Below, in pieces: positions 1 to 13,300 of a stretch of 64,000 nt of DNA. A program made the position numbers and the translations under genes. Position 1 is the first letter of the stretch. Each line of letters starts with the position of its first letter. The notes below the pieces were generated by a model. That model was not told where the DNA came from. It did no database searches and saw only the letters and a list, made by a program, of their open reading frames with translations. This stretch comes from Atrichornis clamosus. Its lineage: Eukaryota > Chordata > Aves > Passeriformes > Menuridae. The stretch is from contig WBMZ01002710.1 of the NCBI GenBank assembly GCA_013400975.1, positions 62,001-126,000 of the forward strand, given 5' to 3'.

Positions 1-1294
1 TATGTTAATGAATATCTTGTTTATCATATACTGTCAAATATAAAGCAGGATTTGGATGGTAAGATGTTGGTTCTGTAAACACCTTCCTACCTCTTTAATG
101 TGGCTACAGAGATAGTAATTCTGTTTCCATCTTTATGGAATCTGCCCTGTGGTTCATTAAAAAAAGACATGAAAATGCATATGAACCCTGCAACCAAAGC
201 CTCAGCTGCTTCATGACCAAAAATGAAAGTTTCTTCAACTTCCCTGGATGTCAAATTATTTCTAAGTCTATCCATCACAGCATCCATTTTTTTCTGATGA
301 AGTCTGTAGAACAGCATTTTTAGTAGAGGCCTGGCCATATTGGAATTTCATAGAGGGATTAAATAAGGAAGCAAGGAAGATTAACTGTGTTACTGATCTT
401 GTTACACCTATGTATTGAATGCTGTTGAAACCTCTAGATACAAGTTAGTCACAAGTGGAAAAATTTTCTGTCCTGCATCTGAGTCATAAGGAAGCCTTCA
501 GGGGGGAAAAAAGGTGGAGTGAAACTGATTAACAAGTAGGGTGTTAAAAATAATCAGAGACCATGATGACATCCTACAATTTCCCCTTGGAGTTTTCACA
601 GTTGCATAATGTCTGTTCTTGTGAATGTGCTTTCTTTGTAGCTTTTTGAGAGAGTTTTGCCAGTTGCAGCCTGTGTTGGTGTAGGCACCAAGACTAGCTT
701 GTGCCAAACACTCGTGAAGTTAAGTTGCCTGTTTAACCTGTCTTCTCTCTACCTGTATCAGAAACTCATGGCCAGTGTTTGTAATGTTAAGCATCACAGC
801 CAGCAGTCAGGTGTGTTGGATACACATCTGTTTTCACAGAGAAGCTTAGCAAAAGGTGTTTCACGCTGAGGAAGAGTCGTGTACAGGAAAAAGGCTTTAG
901 TTCATACGTCTCTGGGTCTTAAATTTCTCGGTATCACACAAACATTGTCAGGAAGTTGTTCAGAACTGCTGATCTTTTATTGTAGTGGTGGGCCTTTTGT
1001 CAGAACAGACATACTGAAATGGTGCTGCTTTGGGTAAATGACACTGGCAGATACCTTTTTTGTGGTGACAGCTTGCTCAATAAAGTAAACTTACTCCACC
1101 CTTAATTTGCTATCTGCCCATTCATTTCTCTAGCAGCTGATCTGGTTTAGCATTTTCAAGACAGGCACAATGTATACAGTCTCTGCTGTGAAAGGGCTGG
1201 AGTGGCTTGGGCAGTAAATGTACCGTAAATGGTCTCAGTTGAACAAAGTATTAACAGCTGGTTTTACTTTGAATATTTGATTTCTCTTTTCCAG
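1..1294 (+). other. APPL2: APPL2 intron (left part outside window)
   Basis: This stretch is the intron before the first visible APPL2 exon. The preceding human exon would encode the end of the first BAR helices, including a PIIQFREKDLT-like string, and I do not find it here, so the upstream exons lie left of the window. The short open frames in the stretch are not conserved-looking. I see no repeat or RNA gene. A pyrimidine-rich tract ending in CCAG closes the intron at 1294. Confidence 0.8.
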
Positions 1295-1336
1295 AAGTAA
1301 GCACATTGAAGGATCTCTTTGGCCTTGCTAGCAATG
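1295..1336 (+). CDS. APPL2: APPL2 coding exon, BAR domain (first visible)
   Basis: Acceptor CCAG, donor AATG|GTATGT. The exon begins in the last two bases of a Glu codon and reads VSTLKDLFGLASN, as in human APPL2. It is part of a BAR helix. Confidence 0.95.
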
Positions 1337-4300
1337 GTATGTGTCCCTGTTTTGTTTCTGTTTGTATTCACCTGTTATTTCACAGAAGACATGTTTAATC
1401 TATGCACACACACATCCCATTTCTAAAAAACAATATTCCTTGTCTACAGAACATGACGTGTCCATGGCAAAGTATAGCAGGTTACCGAAAAGGAAAGAAA
1501 ATGAAAAGGTAACAAATGTGAAAGGGAAAAGAAAACGTTTTCATCAGCCATTGTCTGCATCATTGTTATTATGAACTTTGGAGAGTTCATTGCTTAAATT
1601 CACAGTAGCTCGAGAATACTTGTGATTTGATTTCCAAGCAGACACAAAGCTTTTGAACATCAACTCGGTGGTTACACCTGTGTTCTCCAAGTCAGGCAAG
1701 TGATCGGATCTTGTGCTGAACTAGAGCCCTTCAGATCCGTGGGAGCTTTTCAGAGAGGCAGTCTGAGTGGCTATAAATAGATTTGTAAAGGCCTACTGTT
1801 GTACAGCTGAGGTGATGGTGCAGTATCACTGAGTACAATTCATTGTGCACTGCCATGAAGCCTTGTGTCTGCTGTTTCTAAAGCATTCCATTTCTTCACA
1901 TGTACCTTCCTGTTAAATTGCTCTGTGTGGGCTGTCATTCCACTTAACAATACACTCTGTGGGTGGGACTGCTCTACATTTCTCCTTCTTTACCTACTGG
2001 GACACTATTCCAGAACACATCCCTTTATGTCAAAAAGAGTGTGACTGGCCCTGTCCTAAGAGTGAATCAGTTCTACAGGATGATCCTTGAAAGGAAATGC
2101 GTTACAGAACAGAATGTGATACAGCATATTGTGAATTATTCACCTCTGAATTCTGCACTTGAAGACTTGTGATCTCAGCTGCAAATAAATTTATTGCACA
2201 GAGATCTGATCCAGATTTTTAGTTGTGGTAATTACATAGTTTGTAGTTACCGGGGCTCCACAAATGCCTAAGTATTTTGACAGAGAAGGGCTTGAAGTAC
2301 TTGCTTTGGGTTTTGGATTTTCTTTCTTTGTTTTTCATCCTTCATTTTAACCTGGAGAAGTTCTCTAATGAGACTTACTTAAAAGTAACTTAAAGTTAAT
2401 CAGTAAATATATTCATAAACACAGTAACACTTGTCAACCTTTTGATCAATTTTTATTCAGCTTAAGGCAGAAGTGGCAAAAGAAGTGGCAAATGCAAGAA
2501 GAAAGCAGCACCTTTCATCCCTGCAATATTACTGTGCCCTGAATGCTCTGCAGTACAGGAAGAGAGTGGCAATGATGGAACCTATGCTAGGATATACACG
2601 AGGACAGGTATTGGCAGTAGAGTGTCTGTATCCCTTAAATATGTGCCTGGGAAAAGTAAAAATTGTAGCTCTGGGTTTATTTTGAGCACTGACAAATTAT
2701 AGCAAGGTGGAGGGGAAACAGCTTGCATTCAGTTTGCCTAGATTCTAACGACTGATTTTGTTTGTGGCAGATCACTGAATGTTTAGATACTCAGGAAAGG
2801 CACTAATGAAAAAAAATCCAATACACTTACATGCAAAATCAGCCTGGGGTTAGTTTTTTAACAGCTGAGCTATCAGTGCAGTAGCATTTACTTCCAGTGT
2901 TTACTCTGCCTGCACAAGCTCCTGTGAAGCAGTTCCCTTCCTGGCACATAACGTTCAGCATACTGATGAGGAGTGTGCCCGATAGGGAACAGAGCATGCT
3001 CTGGAGAGCTGCAAGGACAGAACAGTAGAGAGGATTGAGCACAAGGCTGGAAAATCCTTTTTCGAATTTTTATTCTACAGGCAATTTCATAGAGCATTTC
3101 TCAAGTCTGGAAAATGTAAGGCTTATAGTGTGGCTCACCAGAACGTCAGGAGGATCAACAAACTAGTGTTTTCACAGCACTTGTTTCTTATTATCACTCA
3201 TTTTAAGGGTCTTTTGTGCTTTGATTTTGCTGAAATTGTTGGGAAAATGAGAACTGGGCTATGAAAAGAGGAAAAATGCAAGTGGTGCTCTGTTTGAGAT
3301 TGTGGTGTGGCTCATCATCATCTATATTGTCCTGCCTTTTACAGTTCATGTGCCTCATTTAAAATAGGTAGTAATTGAGGATTCAGTCTCTTTCTCCACT
3401 ACGGGAGTTCACACTGCTCCTCTGCTGTAATTATCCTAAGTGAATGAACTGCCTTGGAAAGTCTTTGCTGGAAGCCAAACAGAACTTTCTTTCCCTGTAC
3501 TTTACCTGGCAAAACTGCTTTATCTCAGTGCCTCACACTGAGAAGTCTCAGGTTGTCATGGAAATGACTGAGTAACCAGAAGCCAATTAATACTGATACT
3601 TAAATATTGTGAACTGCCCTTCAGCCCAAGTATATATTTTCTTTATTAGTTACTCAAAACATGTCTCCTGTTTCACATTTCCAAAAAACAAGCAGTTCAT
3701 GTGGAATCTTTGGAAGAAGCAGTGGCTAATACAGGGTTCATTTGACTCAAAACTAACATCAGCATCTAAGCTACATATGTCAGTCTATCATTGGTGGAAT
3801 TTAGAGCTCTTGCATCCTGAAATAGGCTTCAGAAATAGAACAGGTGAATCATTATTTAGGAGGGCATTCTTTCTCTCCTTTGTCTGTAAAGGGAGCCTGT
3901 GGTCAATAACATGGTTGCAGAAATCTGAATCTTGGGAATCCTACGTCCTAAGGTGAAAGAAAGGGAGTGAAATAACAAGTAAATACTAATAAATTGCTCA
4001 ATATCCAAGAACTTGCTTTTACATCTCTTTTCAGAGTAGATCACTGATTTTTGTTTTTAACATGGTTAATTGCACACACGTGCTGGCTGTGTTCATGTTT
4101 CTCTCAGTTGTCAGTAGGCCCTAATGATGGCTGTGCCCTGCAGCAGGTAATACAAGGTCAAATCTACACCATGTGCTTCGCTTTGTGTGCCTGCTGAGCC
4201 ATTCCACCTGAGAGAATTCATCTTCTGTTCACAAAATGTGCACTTTCAACATAGTAGCTTTTTTCAGATCCATCAGTAGAACAAAACCTGTGGTAAAACT

Positions 4301-7300
4301 GTAGATGATACAACCAATTGCCCTGGAGGCTTCTGCTAGCACAGCTACACTTTCCTGACTGACTTTGCTATAGCACTTTGAAAATGTTCCTGTTGGAGCT
4401 GGTAGTCCAGATTGGACTACTGAATGTAATGGGTGATTTGAGTCTCCCTCCCTTTGATATGGTGCACTGCACCCAGCAGCTCGCAGCACTGTGAGACCCA
4501 GTCCTGCACACTGCTGGTATGGGAGAAGCTACCCGTTGCCTTATTTCAGCCATTTAGCAATTTCATTGGAAACATACCTGTCAGCAGCCAGCAGCTTATC
4601 TGTGTGTGCAGGGGTGGAAAGTTGCAAAAGTGGGAAGTGCAGAGAAAGGCAGCGCAGCTGTTCTGCCCATGTGTTTGATCGCCCGCCAAAAGCATCAGTC
4701 ATAATGGGACTGCTGTGAACACTCCCACAATCTGTTACTTGTCTGCCACAGCCAAGAAAACCTTCAGTGTCCTTTTTTTTTTTTTTTGTATTTTTCAGAT
4801 CAACTTCTTTAAGAAAGGAGCAGAGATGTTTTCCAAAAGAATGGACAGCTTTTTGTCATCTGTTTCAGACATGGTTCAAAGGTAACCGGGTGCTTTTGTT
4901 TCCGTTTGTTGTTCCATTGAAGTCTGAGCAGTAGCATTCTAAACTTGAGCAGGTTAACAGAGAGAGTGCCTCTGTTTCTTTCTTAGGAGATTCCTTCCAT
5001 GCTTGCATTGCATTGCTGGGCATGTTTTGTTAGAGCAGCAGGTGAAAGGACATATGTTTGTCTATGGAAAAGAAAATGCTGTCAGTACACTGCAGAGAGT
5101 ATTTTTACACTATGGTCAGAAACTATATACCCTAAAGTGTCCACATGCTTTCTTACATCCCTGTGTCTCCATGAACAGAAAAGCATGGAATTTGGACTTG
5201 AAACGGGTTAACAGAATTAATACAATAGACCTAAAGTGCTGTCTTAGAGGTTTTTATATTTACTGGATCTTCTGGAATAATACTGTAACAATAACCCATT
5301 AACCTCTCAAATAAGGATTTAGGGCCTAAAGTGTTTGATGTAGCTACACAAGGCAAACAAAACTCCTCACCCTAGGGAACCTCTTCATTGCATCCAGTAT
5401 TAGTTCACTGAGTTCAACCTGCTTTGGCTAAGTCCTGAAAGTCAATAAACTGCTTTTATACTCCTAATTTTGTGATCATTTTTTCTTACACCTCTCTCTG
5501 TGTCTTCTACTTGTGAAGATTGACATTTTCTTTATAATTAAGTCCCTGTAAATGTAAACTTTACATTTAAAATGTAATCATAATAATGAGAAGATGATTC
5601 ATAGAATCATAGAATGTTAAGGGGGAGGAATGGACCTTAAAGATCATTTGGTCCCAGCTGAAACCTGGGCTTTATTGCTTCATACCTTTCATACCAAGCC
5701 TGTAGCCAAATCATTACTTACTCTCACTCTGGTGGCACTTTATTTAATAAATAATGCATAATTGTTAATTTGAGAGCCATGTTACAAATTAGCGCTCTGT
5801 ACATTATTTCACAAAATTACTCTTTATTTTCTGTACTTTTATTCTTATATCTTTGCACACTCACTTCTGAAATAAATCCCTCTACACAGCATTTGTACAG
5901 ATTGGAAGACAGATTTTAAACTCTATTGAAATAGCACCTTTTGTTTAGTAAGTCTGGAGCATTTTCTTGTGTCTTACAGGCACAGTGAGGATCCTGCCAT
6001 TGGATCCTCACCATAGAATAAGCCCTTGTTTTCCAAAGTCTGATGGATTTGGGTTCTGGGCACTTTGATATGGTGGCATATGGGAAGTAGTAAATGGAAG
6101 CAAAAATAGGCTGCTCGGTTATTTTGCTGTCTGTTTTTTGTGTTTGAAGTGTCACCCAGTAAAGCTCGAAAGTACAATTCAAATGTAGCTAGTACAGGAG
6201 TGTGATGTCTTTGGAAAAACCAAAAGAGAAGCTTGTACACTTCTGAATGGCACAGTGCAGCATAGCAATTACTGACACAGGACAGGGCTTTCATGGCTTC
6301 AGTTTGCAAAGCCACTGAAAACTGTGCTGCCCACTCCTCCCTTTAGTGCTGGGGATCACAAGGCCTCAGTGAGTCAGATCTGCTTCCTAATCAAGCTAAA
6401 AGCTTTTCGTTTTTCAGACGTGTTCTTTTGGAACAACAAGCTGATGTGACCCATTGTGCAACTACAGAATGTCGGTGTCGATGAGGTCTTGCATCTATTT
6501 AAGCTCATTGTGAAACTGAGTCTTCATATTTAAAAGCATTTTCATTTATACAGTGAATGGTGTTGCTAACAGTGTAAAAACATGTAAGAGGAGATGGATC
6601 ACTAAGATATTCTCAATAACCAATTGGCCGAATTGCCACAAATACATTTAACTTCAGAATTGTCAGCACTTCTATCTGCCTTGGAGCTGGAAGAAACACA
6701 TCTTAGGAAAAGGAATACGGTCACAGAAACCATGAAGGTGCCAGGGAATTTTTGTCAAAAGCATTTTGTGGTGCAACAAAAATGACTGATCAAAAGATTA
6801 ATTGAAGTAACACTTACGTAAAAATTGACAGCATAGTTTCATTTTATTTAAAAAATGGAATTTAAATAATTCTGACATTCAGTGATAGAGTTGAAAGGCA
6901 TTAGTTTGCAAAATATGGTCTAATTTAATTCAGATCTGATGTTACTACTCAGCCTTTAGAACTCAGCCTCTCACGTAACTTGGCTAGTTGGTAAGATGCA
7001 CATAGCTGGTCTCATTTTGGAAGCGATGTGGGAGTCTCCCACAGATGCAGAAAAGCCTCAGATAAGGTAGCCTGGAACAGACTTACACCGTGATGCAAGG
7101 TGGCTCTGCATCTGGCCAGTCAGATACAGCCCAGTGCTGACCGAAATGCAGCACTGTCTCTAGATCACTTCAGCAGTTCAGGACATCACCAGCTTCTGCA
7201 AAAGACTGGGGAGGGGAGCAGGGCAAGAATCTTGGGTACTTAGCGTGTGCTTTTCCGCAGGCTTCCTGCCACTGCCAGGGACAGGATAGGGTACTACATG

Positions 7301-10300
7301 GACCTCTGTATACCATGTGTTTTGTTCTTCAAAAGGTTTAAACGCTTGGGCAGGAAGTAGGGAGGAAATTACTGTGGTGTAGGTGTGGGTGTTAATGACT
7401 TTCTAAGGTATGCAGTGACAAGTAACCTTACGTTCTCACCCATGAGTTTTCCTAGTATGTATCCTAGCCTGGATACAGTTAATAATTCCTCAAGTTTGGA
7501 AAAGTTAATAAAGAAATCAAATACTTGCTAGCATTGTTTTACTGACAGTCAAAGAACAGTTGCTGCAGTGTGAACCTCGAGAGGTCACCTAGTCCACTCT
7601 CCAGCGGAGAGCAGGCTCAGTTGGAGCACAGTGATGAGCACTGTGTCAAGTTTTGAGCAGCCCCGTCACTCTCTCACACATGGCACACACAGTGTTGGGG
7701 ACAGCTTGTGTCCATTGCCTCTCACCCTGTCACTGCACACCTCCAAGAAGGGTCTAGCTCCATCTGCTGTCTACCTTCCCATCAGGTAGTTAGGCTGGCT
7801 CTAAGATGCCCCTCTTAGAGCCTTCCCAGTTTAGTGTCACCTGGTCCTGTGGCTTGTCCAGCCTCTGTATTGACCCGTGAGGAACATCACCAATAGCTGG
7901 GTACCAGCTGGGCTTTGTCTCACTGGTTACAACCCTTTCAGCACAATAACCCAGCCATGTTTCCTGCCCGTCTGGAAGTTGACTTCTCCAGTTTGTATTT
8001 CACCAGTTTGGATATAAGGATATTGTGGTAGACCATGTGAAAGGTCTTGCTGAAATCCAGTGAAGTCGAACGCACTGCTCTTCTCCCATCCACCAAGCCA
8101 GCCATTGCATTGCAGAAGGCAATCAGGGTGGTCAGGCATGATTAGTCCATGGTAAATCTCTGCTGGCTGTTTCCAGTTGCCTTCTTGTCCGTGTTTTTTG
8201 GAAAGGGCTGGAGAATTTGCTCTGTAATTTTACAGGGACTGAGGTATGGCTGACTGGCTTGTAGTTCCACAAATTACTTTCCTTGCTTGCCTTGAAGGCA
8301 GGTATGACACTTGCCTTTTTTCCAGTCACAGAAGGGCAGTTCAAACAGATGGTCCATTTTCTACTTCCTTGTCCACCAAACAGTCCTTGCAGCTGATACG
8401 GAGACCTACGCCCCTCTATGTGTAGTTCATCTAATAGGTGGGGGGGGTTTAATAATTACATTGCTTACTTCATGTTTCCAGAATCACAGGCCTTTAGTTG
8501 CTTTCTGATTATGCCCTTTGCATTGATGTGTATTGATCAGATGAATCTGCAAGTGAAACATGGACTCAGTAAGGTCTGTGCAAACAAGACAGGTCTCCTG
8601 GGCTGATGGGGCTGTCAGATGTGGTCTGTGGGAACCTCTGAAAACTAAGTGGCTCCCAAAGATTGTCTGACAGTAGAGCTGAAAAAAAAAATCATGAAGG
8701 CATTTCACTGGTGTGTGGTGACAGCTTTGACCTCTCTCCTTGCTTGTTCCAGTGAAGTGGCTGCTCTGCTTCCCCCTTAGTGCCCAGTGTGTCTTACAGG
8801 AGGGTTATGAACACATAGGTATTCAGCACTGCAGCATATGTCTGTATAAATACTTTTTGGGTTGAATTTGACACTCACATATCCTTTCACAGTTACCACT
8901 TTGATTTTTACCGATACATTTTAAAAGAGCTCAGTTTAACCAGTCTGCACCAAGGATGTTTTCTGAATCACACCAAAGTAGAAGACAGTATTACAAACAA
9001 AAATTAAAGTTTAAGTGAGACTTGAGCTATAGATTTTGTTACTGCATTGCTCTGAATTCATGGAAAACTTACTGTTGAAAATTCATGACCAGTTAATAGG
9101 TGGTCTCAAGGCAGGAATTGCTGTGTGTTACAGAGTTGCAGAAATTAGAGGAAGTTCTGTGGAAGCCAAGGGATCCCAAAGTACAGCCTGCTCTGAACTA
9201 TGCCACTGTATTAGGGCAATGTCTATATGTGTTCAGCAGTGTAAATTCATAGAAGCATTGATTTTAGAGGCTGTCTCTCAGGAAATAAACTTAACTCTTC
9301 TTTTTCAACACTTAAGCATTTCTCATGTGCTCATTTCAGTATTATAAAACAGAATTTCCTTTTTTATAAATTTTTAAGGTTTTTTTTAAATAATAAGTTT
9401 TTTTGAAAAATAAACTTTATCTTTGCATTGCTCTCCAGTGTAGTCTCAAACGGTATTTTTGTTTGTTTTGGCTTGCAGATGTTAACTGTACCCTGGTATT
9501 AAATAGCTAATGATGGCTTTTTGTGCTTTTTTTTTTTCTCCAGCATACAGGGAGAGCTGGATGCTGAAGCTGAAAAAATGAGAGTATCCCAGCAGGACTT
9601 AATTGCAGTTAATGAATCTGTTTACACCCCAGATTCTGATGTAACTTCACCTGCTATCAATAGAAATCTCATCCAGAAGGCTGGCTACCTTAATCTTAGA
9701 AAGTAAGAAGATTGTTGTTATCAGCTGGTTTGTTTAGTTGCTGACTAATTGCTACATTTTTTAGGGGGCTGGTAAAGACTGCTCAGGTAATGGTGTGTTT
9801 GAGGCTCCTGAATCCCTGTGGTAGCTCTAATTTTCAACCCCTGAGTACCTCTGTCATCTTTGGAAATGTGTTTTCGAAGCTTTATCCAAATTAGAGGCAT
9901 TTGAGACTATTTTCCTGAAAACAGAAATTTACTTCTGGTTGAATTCACCTACAGAAATAATTTTCTGCATTCAAGTCACTAAAAATTAGAAGCTGATGAG
10001 GCTGGGTTCAGATTGTTCCCAGATCTTAGAGCTAAAGAAAACATAGTGTTTACAAAAACAAGCAGCCATATTTTGTAGTTAATACATGTTTTCATAAATG
10101 ACCTATTTTACATAAATAGCAGCTTTATGGACAATGCAAATGCCTAACTTTGAATGTATGCCATACGTAGAATTACTTCTGCAGATTTTACAAATAAAAT
10201 GTTCCACAGACTTCCAGAGGAGTTATGTAAGTGGCATATAATAACCCAGTTTATATGATTGTTTAAATATCAGTTTATTTCTGTTTGTACAGTAATTTTT

Positions 10301-13300
10301 TTCTTTGTGAGGGGACATTTATTAATTTCTCATAGTATTCCAAGAGCTGGATTACAGTATAATAGGACTTTATACCTAGGCAGGAGATGGACTCTGAGAT
10401 ACTACTTGCAGTAGATACTTTTTTTCCTTATGATTCTTTATGCTGAAACTGCTCACAGTATTTCATGTCAGGTACTCAATACTCTTTTATTCCTTACACA
10501 AAAGACACTATTTTTAATGTGGATGTTTGGAATTAATTTAATTTTTCAGCTTTCATTAAGGATTAGTTTCTGCTAGGAACAGCTGCTGCTTTTTCTTCTT
10601 ACCAGAGAAGGATGAAAACATGCCAGGGTGAACGTAAAGTTTAGATTAGCATCAGGATATGTTTGCAGTTTCATACCTGTTTGGAGTTACTTCTAAATAG
10701 TAATGAGTCTTTATCACTGCATCTTCTCATCAGCAAAACAGGTCTGGTGACTACAACTTGGGAAAGATTGTATTTCTTCACTCAAGGGGGCAACTTGATG
10801 TGCCAGCCAAGGGGAGCAGTAGCTGGAGGATTGATCCAGGACCTGGATAACTGCTCTGTTATGGCTGTGGACTGTGAAGACAGAAGATACTGCTTTCAGA
10901 TCACTACTCCTACAGGCAAAGCGTACGAGACAGGTTTTATTTGAGGACAGCTGCTCACACCTACCCCTTCAGATGCTCTTTCCTGGGAAACATGCTTGGT
11001 GTAGTAGTAAGCTATTCTGGGTGTCCAAAAGGGTGTTTCCAAATTAAAAGCATGTTCCTTCCAGTCCTCCCCCACAAGTGCCTGAATGGCACATGTGGTA
11101 TCTCTTTGCTGCAGCTTTTTTGTGATTTTTGTTCCTTTAGTGGTTCCTAGATACAAAGCTTGGTGATATTAAAAACCATGGAGTCAAACAGTCCTGGTGG
11201 CCACTATTAGCACTTACACACTGTGTTTATATTTTAGGGGTATAACCCTTCAAGCAGAAAGCAAGAAAGAATATGAGGAGGTAAAAATACTTTCTTAATG
11301 TTGTTATTCTTGTATACAAGTGAGCTTGAAGTGTTCAGTTTTCATTTTCCCTTCCAGTGGATATGTGCCATCAACAACATCTCCAGACAGATCTATCTCA
11401 CTGACAATCCAGAGGTGGGAGCTTGTGTCCATCTTTAAGTCCCTTCCTTCCAACTTGCCCTCCCATTATTCTTCACATGGCAATGTAAAGAACGTGTCTA
11501 AAGAGCTGTTCTGTCTTGTTTTCATAGGCAGCTGCAATCAAGTTGAATCAGACAGCCCTGCAAGCAGTGACTCCCATCACCAGCTTGGGAAAAAAACACG
11601 AAGTTCTGCACCCCAGGTAACATTGTCCCTTGGATGGGCCAGGGATGTGTGCAGTTGTAATGAGCCTGGGGCCAGGTGGTCTGAAGAACATGTCAGGGTT
11701 GCCATTGAAACCTGCAGACACAAGTCCAGGTCTCTGCTGGTGATGTAGCTGTGAATATGGACACTGGAGGCAAATGGCAACTGTTGATGGAAGTCAGTCC
11801 ACACTCAGATTTGATCTGTATTCAGGTTTAATATTCCAATGCTCACTGTTTTCCTAAATAATACTAGGTAAAAAACCCCAAACACTGAGATTTTATAGGA
11901 GTCCTCAGTAACAGGTAAGTAGGAAATACCTTACTTATGTGTTTATGTAGTGGTTCAGTCCTGCTTTGGATTTTTGAATAATCTTGTCTCTGTTCCAGAG
12001 CAAAGGTAGGGTGTCACTGATTGATAGACATGTAATTTTTTTCCCATTTTCACTTTAGCCAGAATGTAAAGAATATGGAAAATGACAAAATAATTCCCAG
12101 TGAATCAGCTGGCATTCAAGACTGTGCACAACTCATTGCTCCTGGAACACCAATACAATTTGATATTGTACTGCCTGCCATGGAATTTCTGGACCAGAAC
12201 AGAGGTGGCAGGTATGGCCAGAGACAGTGATGGATCACTTTAACAGTGTGATTTCAGGAGAGATGAGGTATTGCAGCATCTGTTTGTGGTGACCTGAATT
12301 TGTAATTAAAGTTTGAATTCTTATTTCACAGGCGTGCAAACCCGTTTGGGGAATCTGAAGACAGCAGCAAAGATGAGGAGGAAGGTCAGTGCTTCTTCTT
12401 TCCAGATAAAATTAGTCATGATTTTAGGCTGTCAGCTACCCAGTGTCTCTTACGGAAAGCCCCTGACACCATGGAGCAGAGGTAAGAGATGCACAGTAAA
12501 GTGACCTTCCCATACCAGCACATGTAGGGCTTGGCCCTGGCTGTTCTCCTCCTCCCCTGTGCCTGGAACACAGCCCTGTCAGAAAATTCCTCTCGGAACC
12601 AAGACATGCTTACTGCTGTGAACACTCATCCTGCTTCCCCTTGCTCCCCACCAGCCATAAAGGAGCCTGATCAAACAATGGCTTTGCTGCACAGTGGCTG
12701 ATTAGTTATCAGTAAGTCTTCTGGTGACAGTCAAGGAGCAGGGAAGGATTTGGTGAAAACCTCATTGGGCCCAGGTGCACACAAGGTCAGAAGGACACAG
12801 AAGAAAGGGTGGAATGTAGAAGGCTTAATGGAAGCCAAGGTTTGTGCACAGTCATAAATTTATCACAGTTTATGTGCACCTGATAGCAAAATAGGCAAGG
12901 GAATTTTACTAGCTAATCAAATAAAGCATAAAGGACCAGTTACACTTTTAGAGCTCCCAAGAGACTGCAGTCACTTCCTTCCCCACATCCACACTGCTGC
13001 CTGTTCCTGCACTGTTTGAAACTGGGTCAGGGCACTGTGTGGCTCATGGCAGAAAGCCACCACTCATGACAGGCACCCACCACAGGCTTACTGTTGAATT
13101 CCAAAAGTAAAATAATTCCATTGATACCTTGAGGGACTGGAAAATGGAAGTAGCACAGTGAAGGAAGTCATGCCTTTTATCTTCCAGATTCCCTCCTGCA
13201 GCAGATGTTCGTGGTGCGGTTCTTGGGCTCCATGGCTGTTCGGGCAGATGACACGTGTGAGGTGATTTATGAAGCCATGAGACAAGTGCTGGCTGCTCGT

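Larger units (their letters stand above)
4882..9543 (+). other. APPL2: APPL2 large intron (4.7 kb) with CR1 remnants
   Basis: Between the last BAR exon and the BAR-PH exon. It holds two reverse-oriented CR1 pieces (5598-5670 and about 7565-8345) and a 10-bp-arm inverted repeat at 5985-6011. No further APPL2 exon is needed, because the flanking exons join in frame exactly as in human APPL2. Confidence 0.8.

Noticed and set aside
5974..6315. 113-codon antisense frame in an APPL2 intron
   Set aside because: No motif. It crosses the inverted repeat and has no splice partners.
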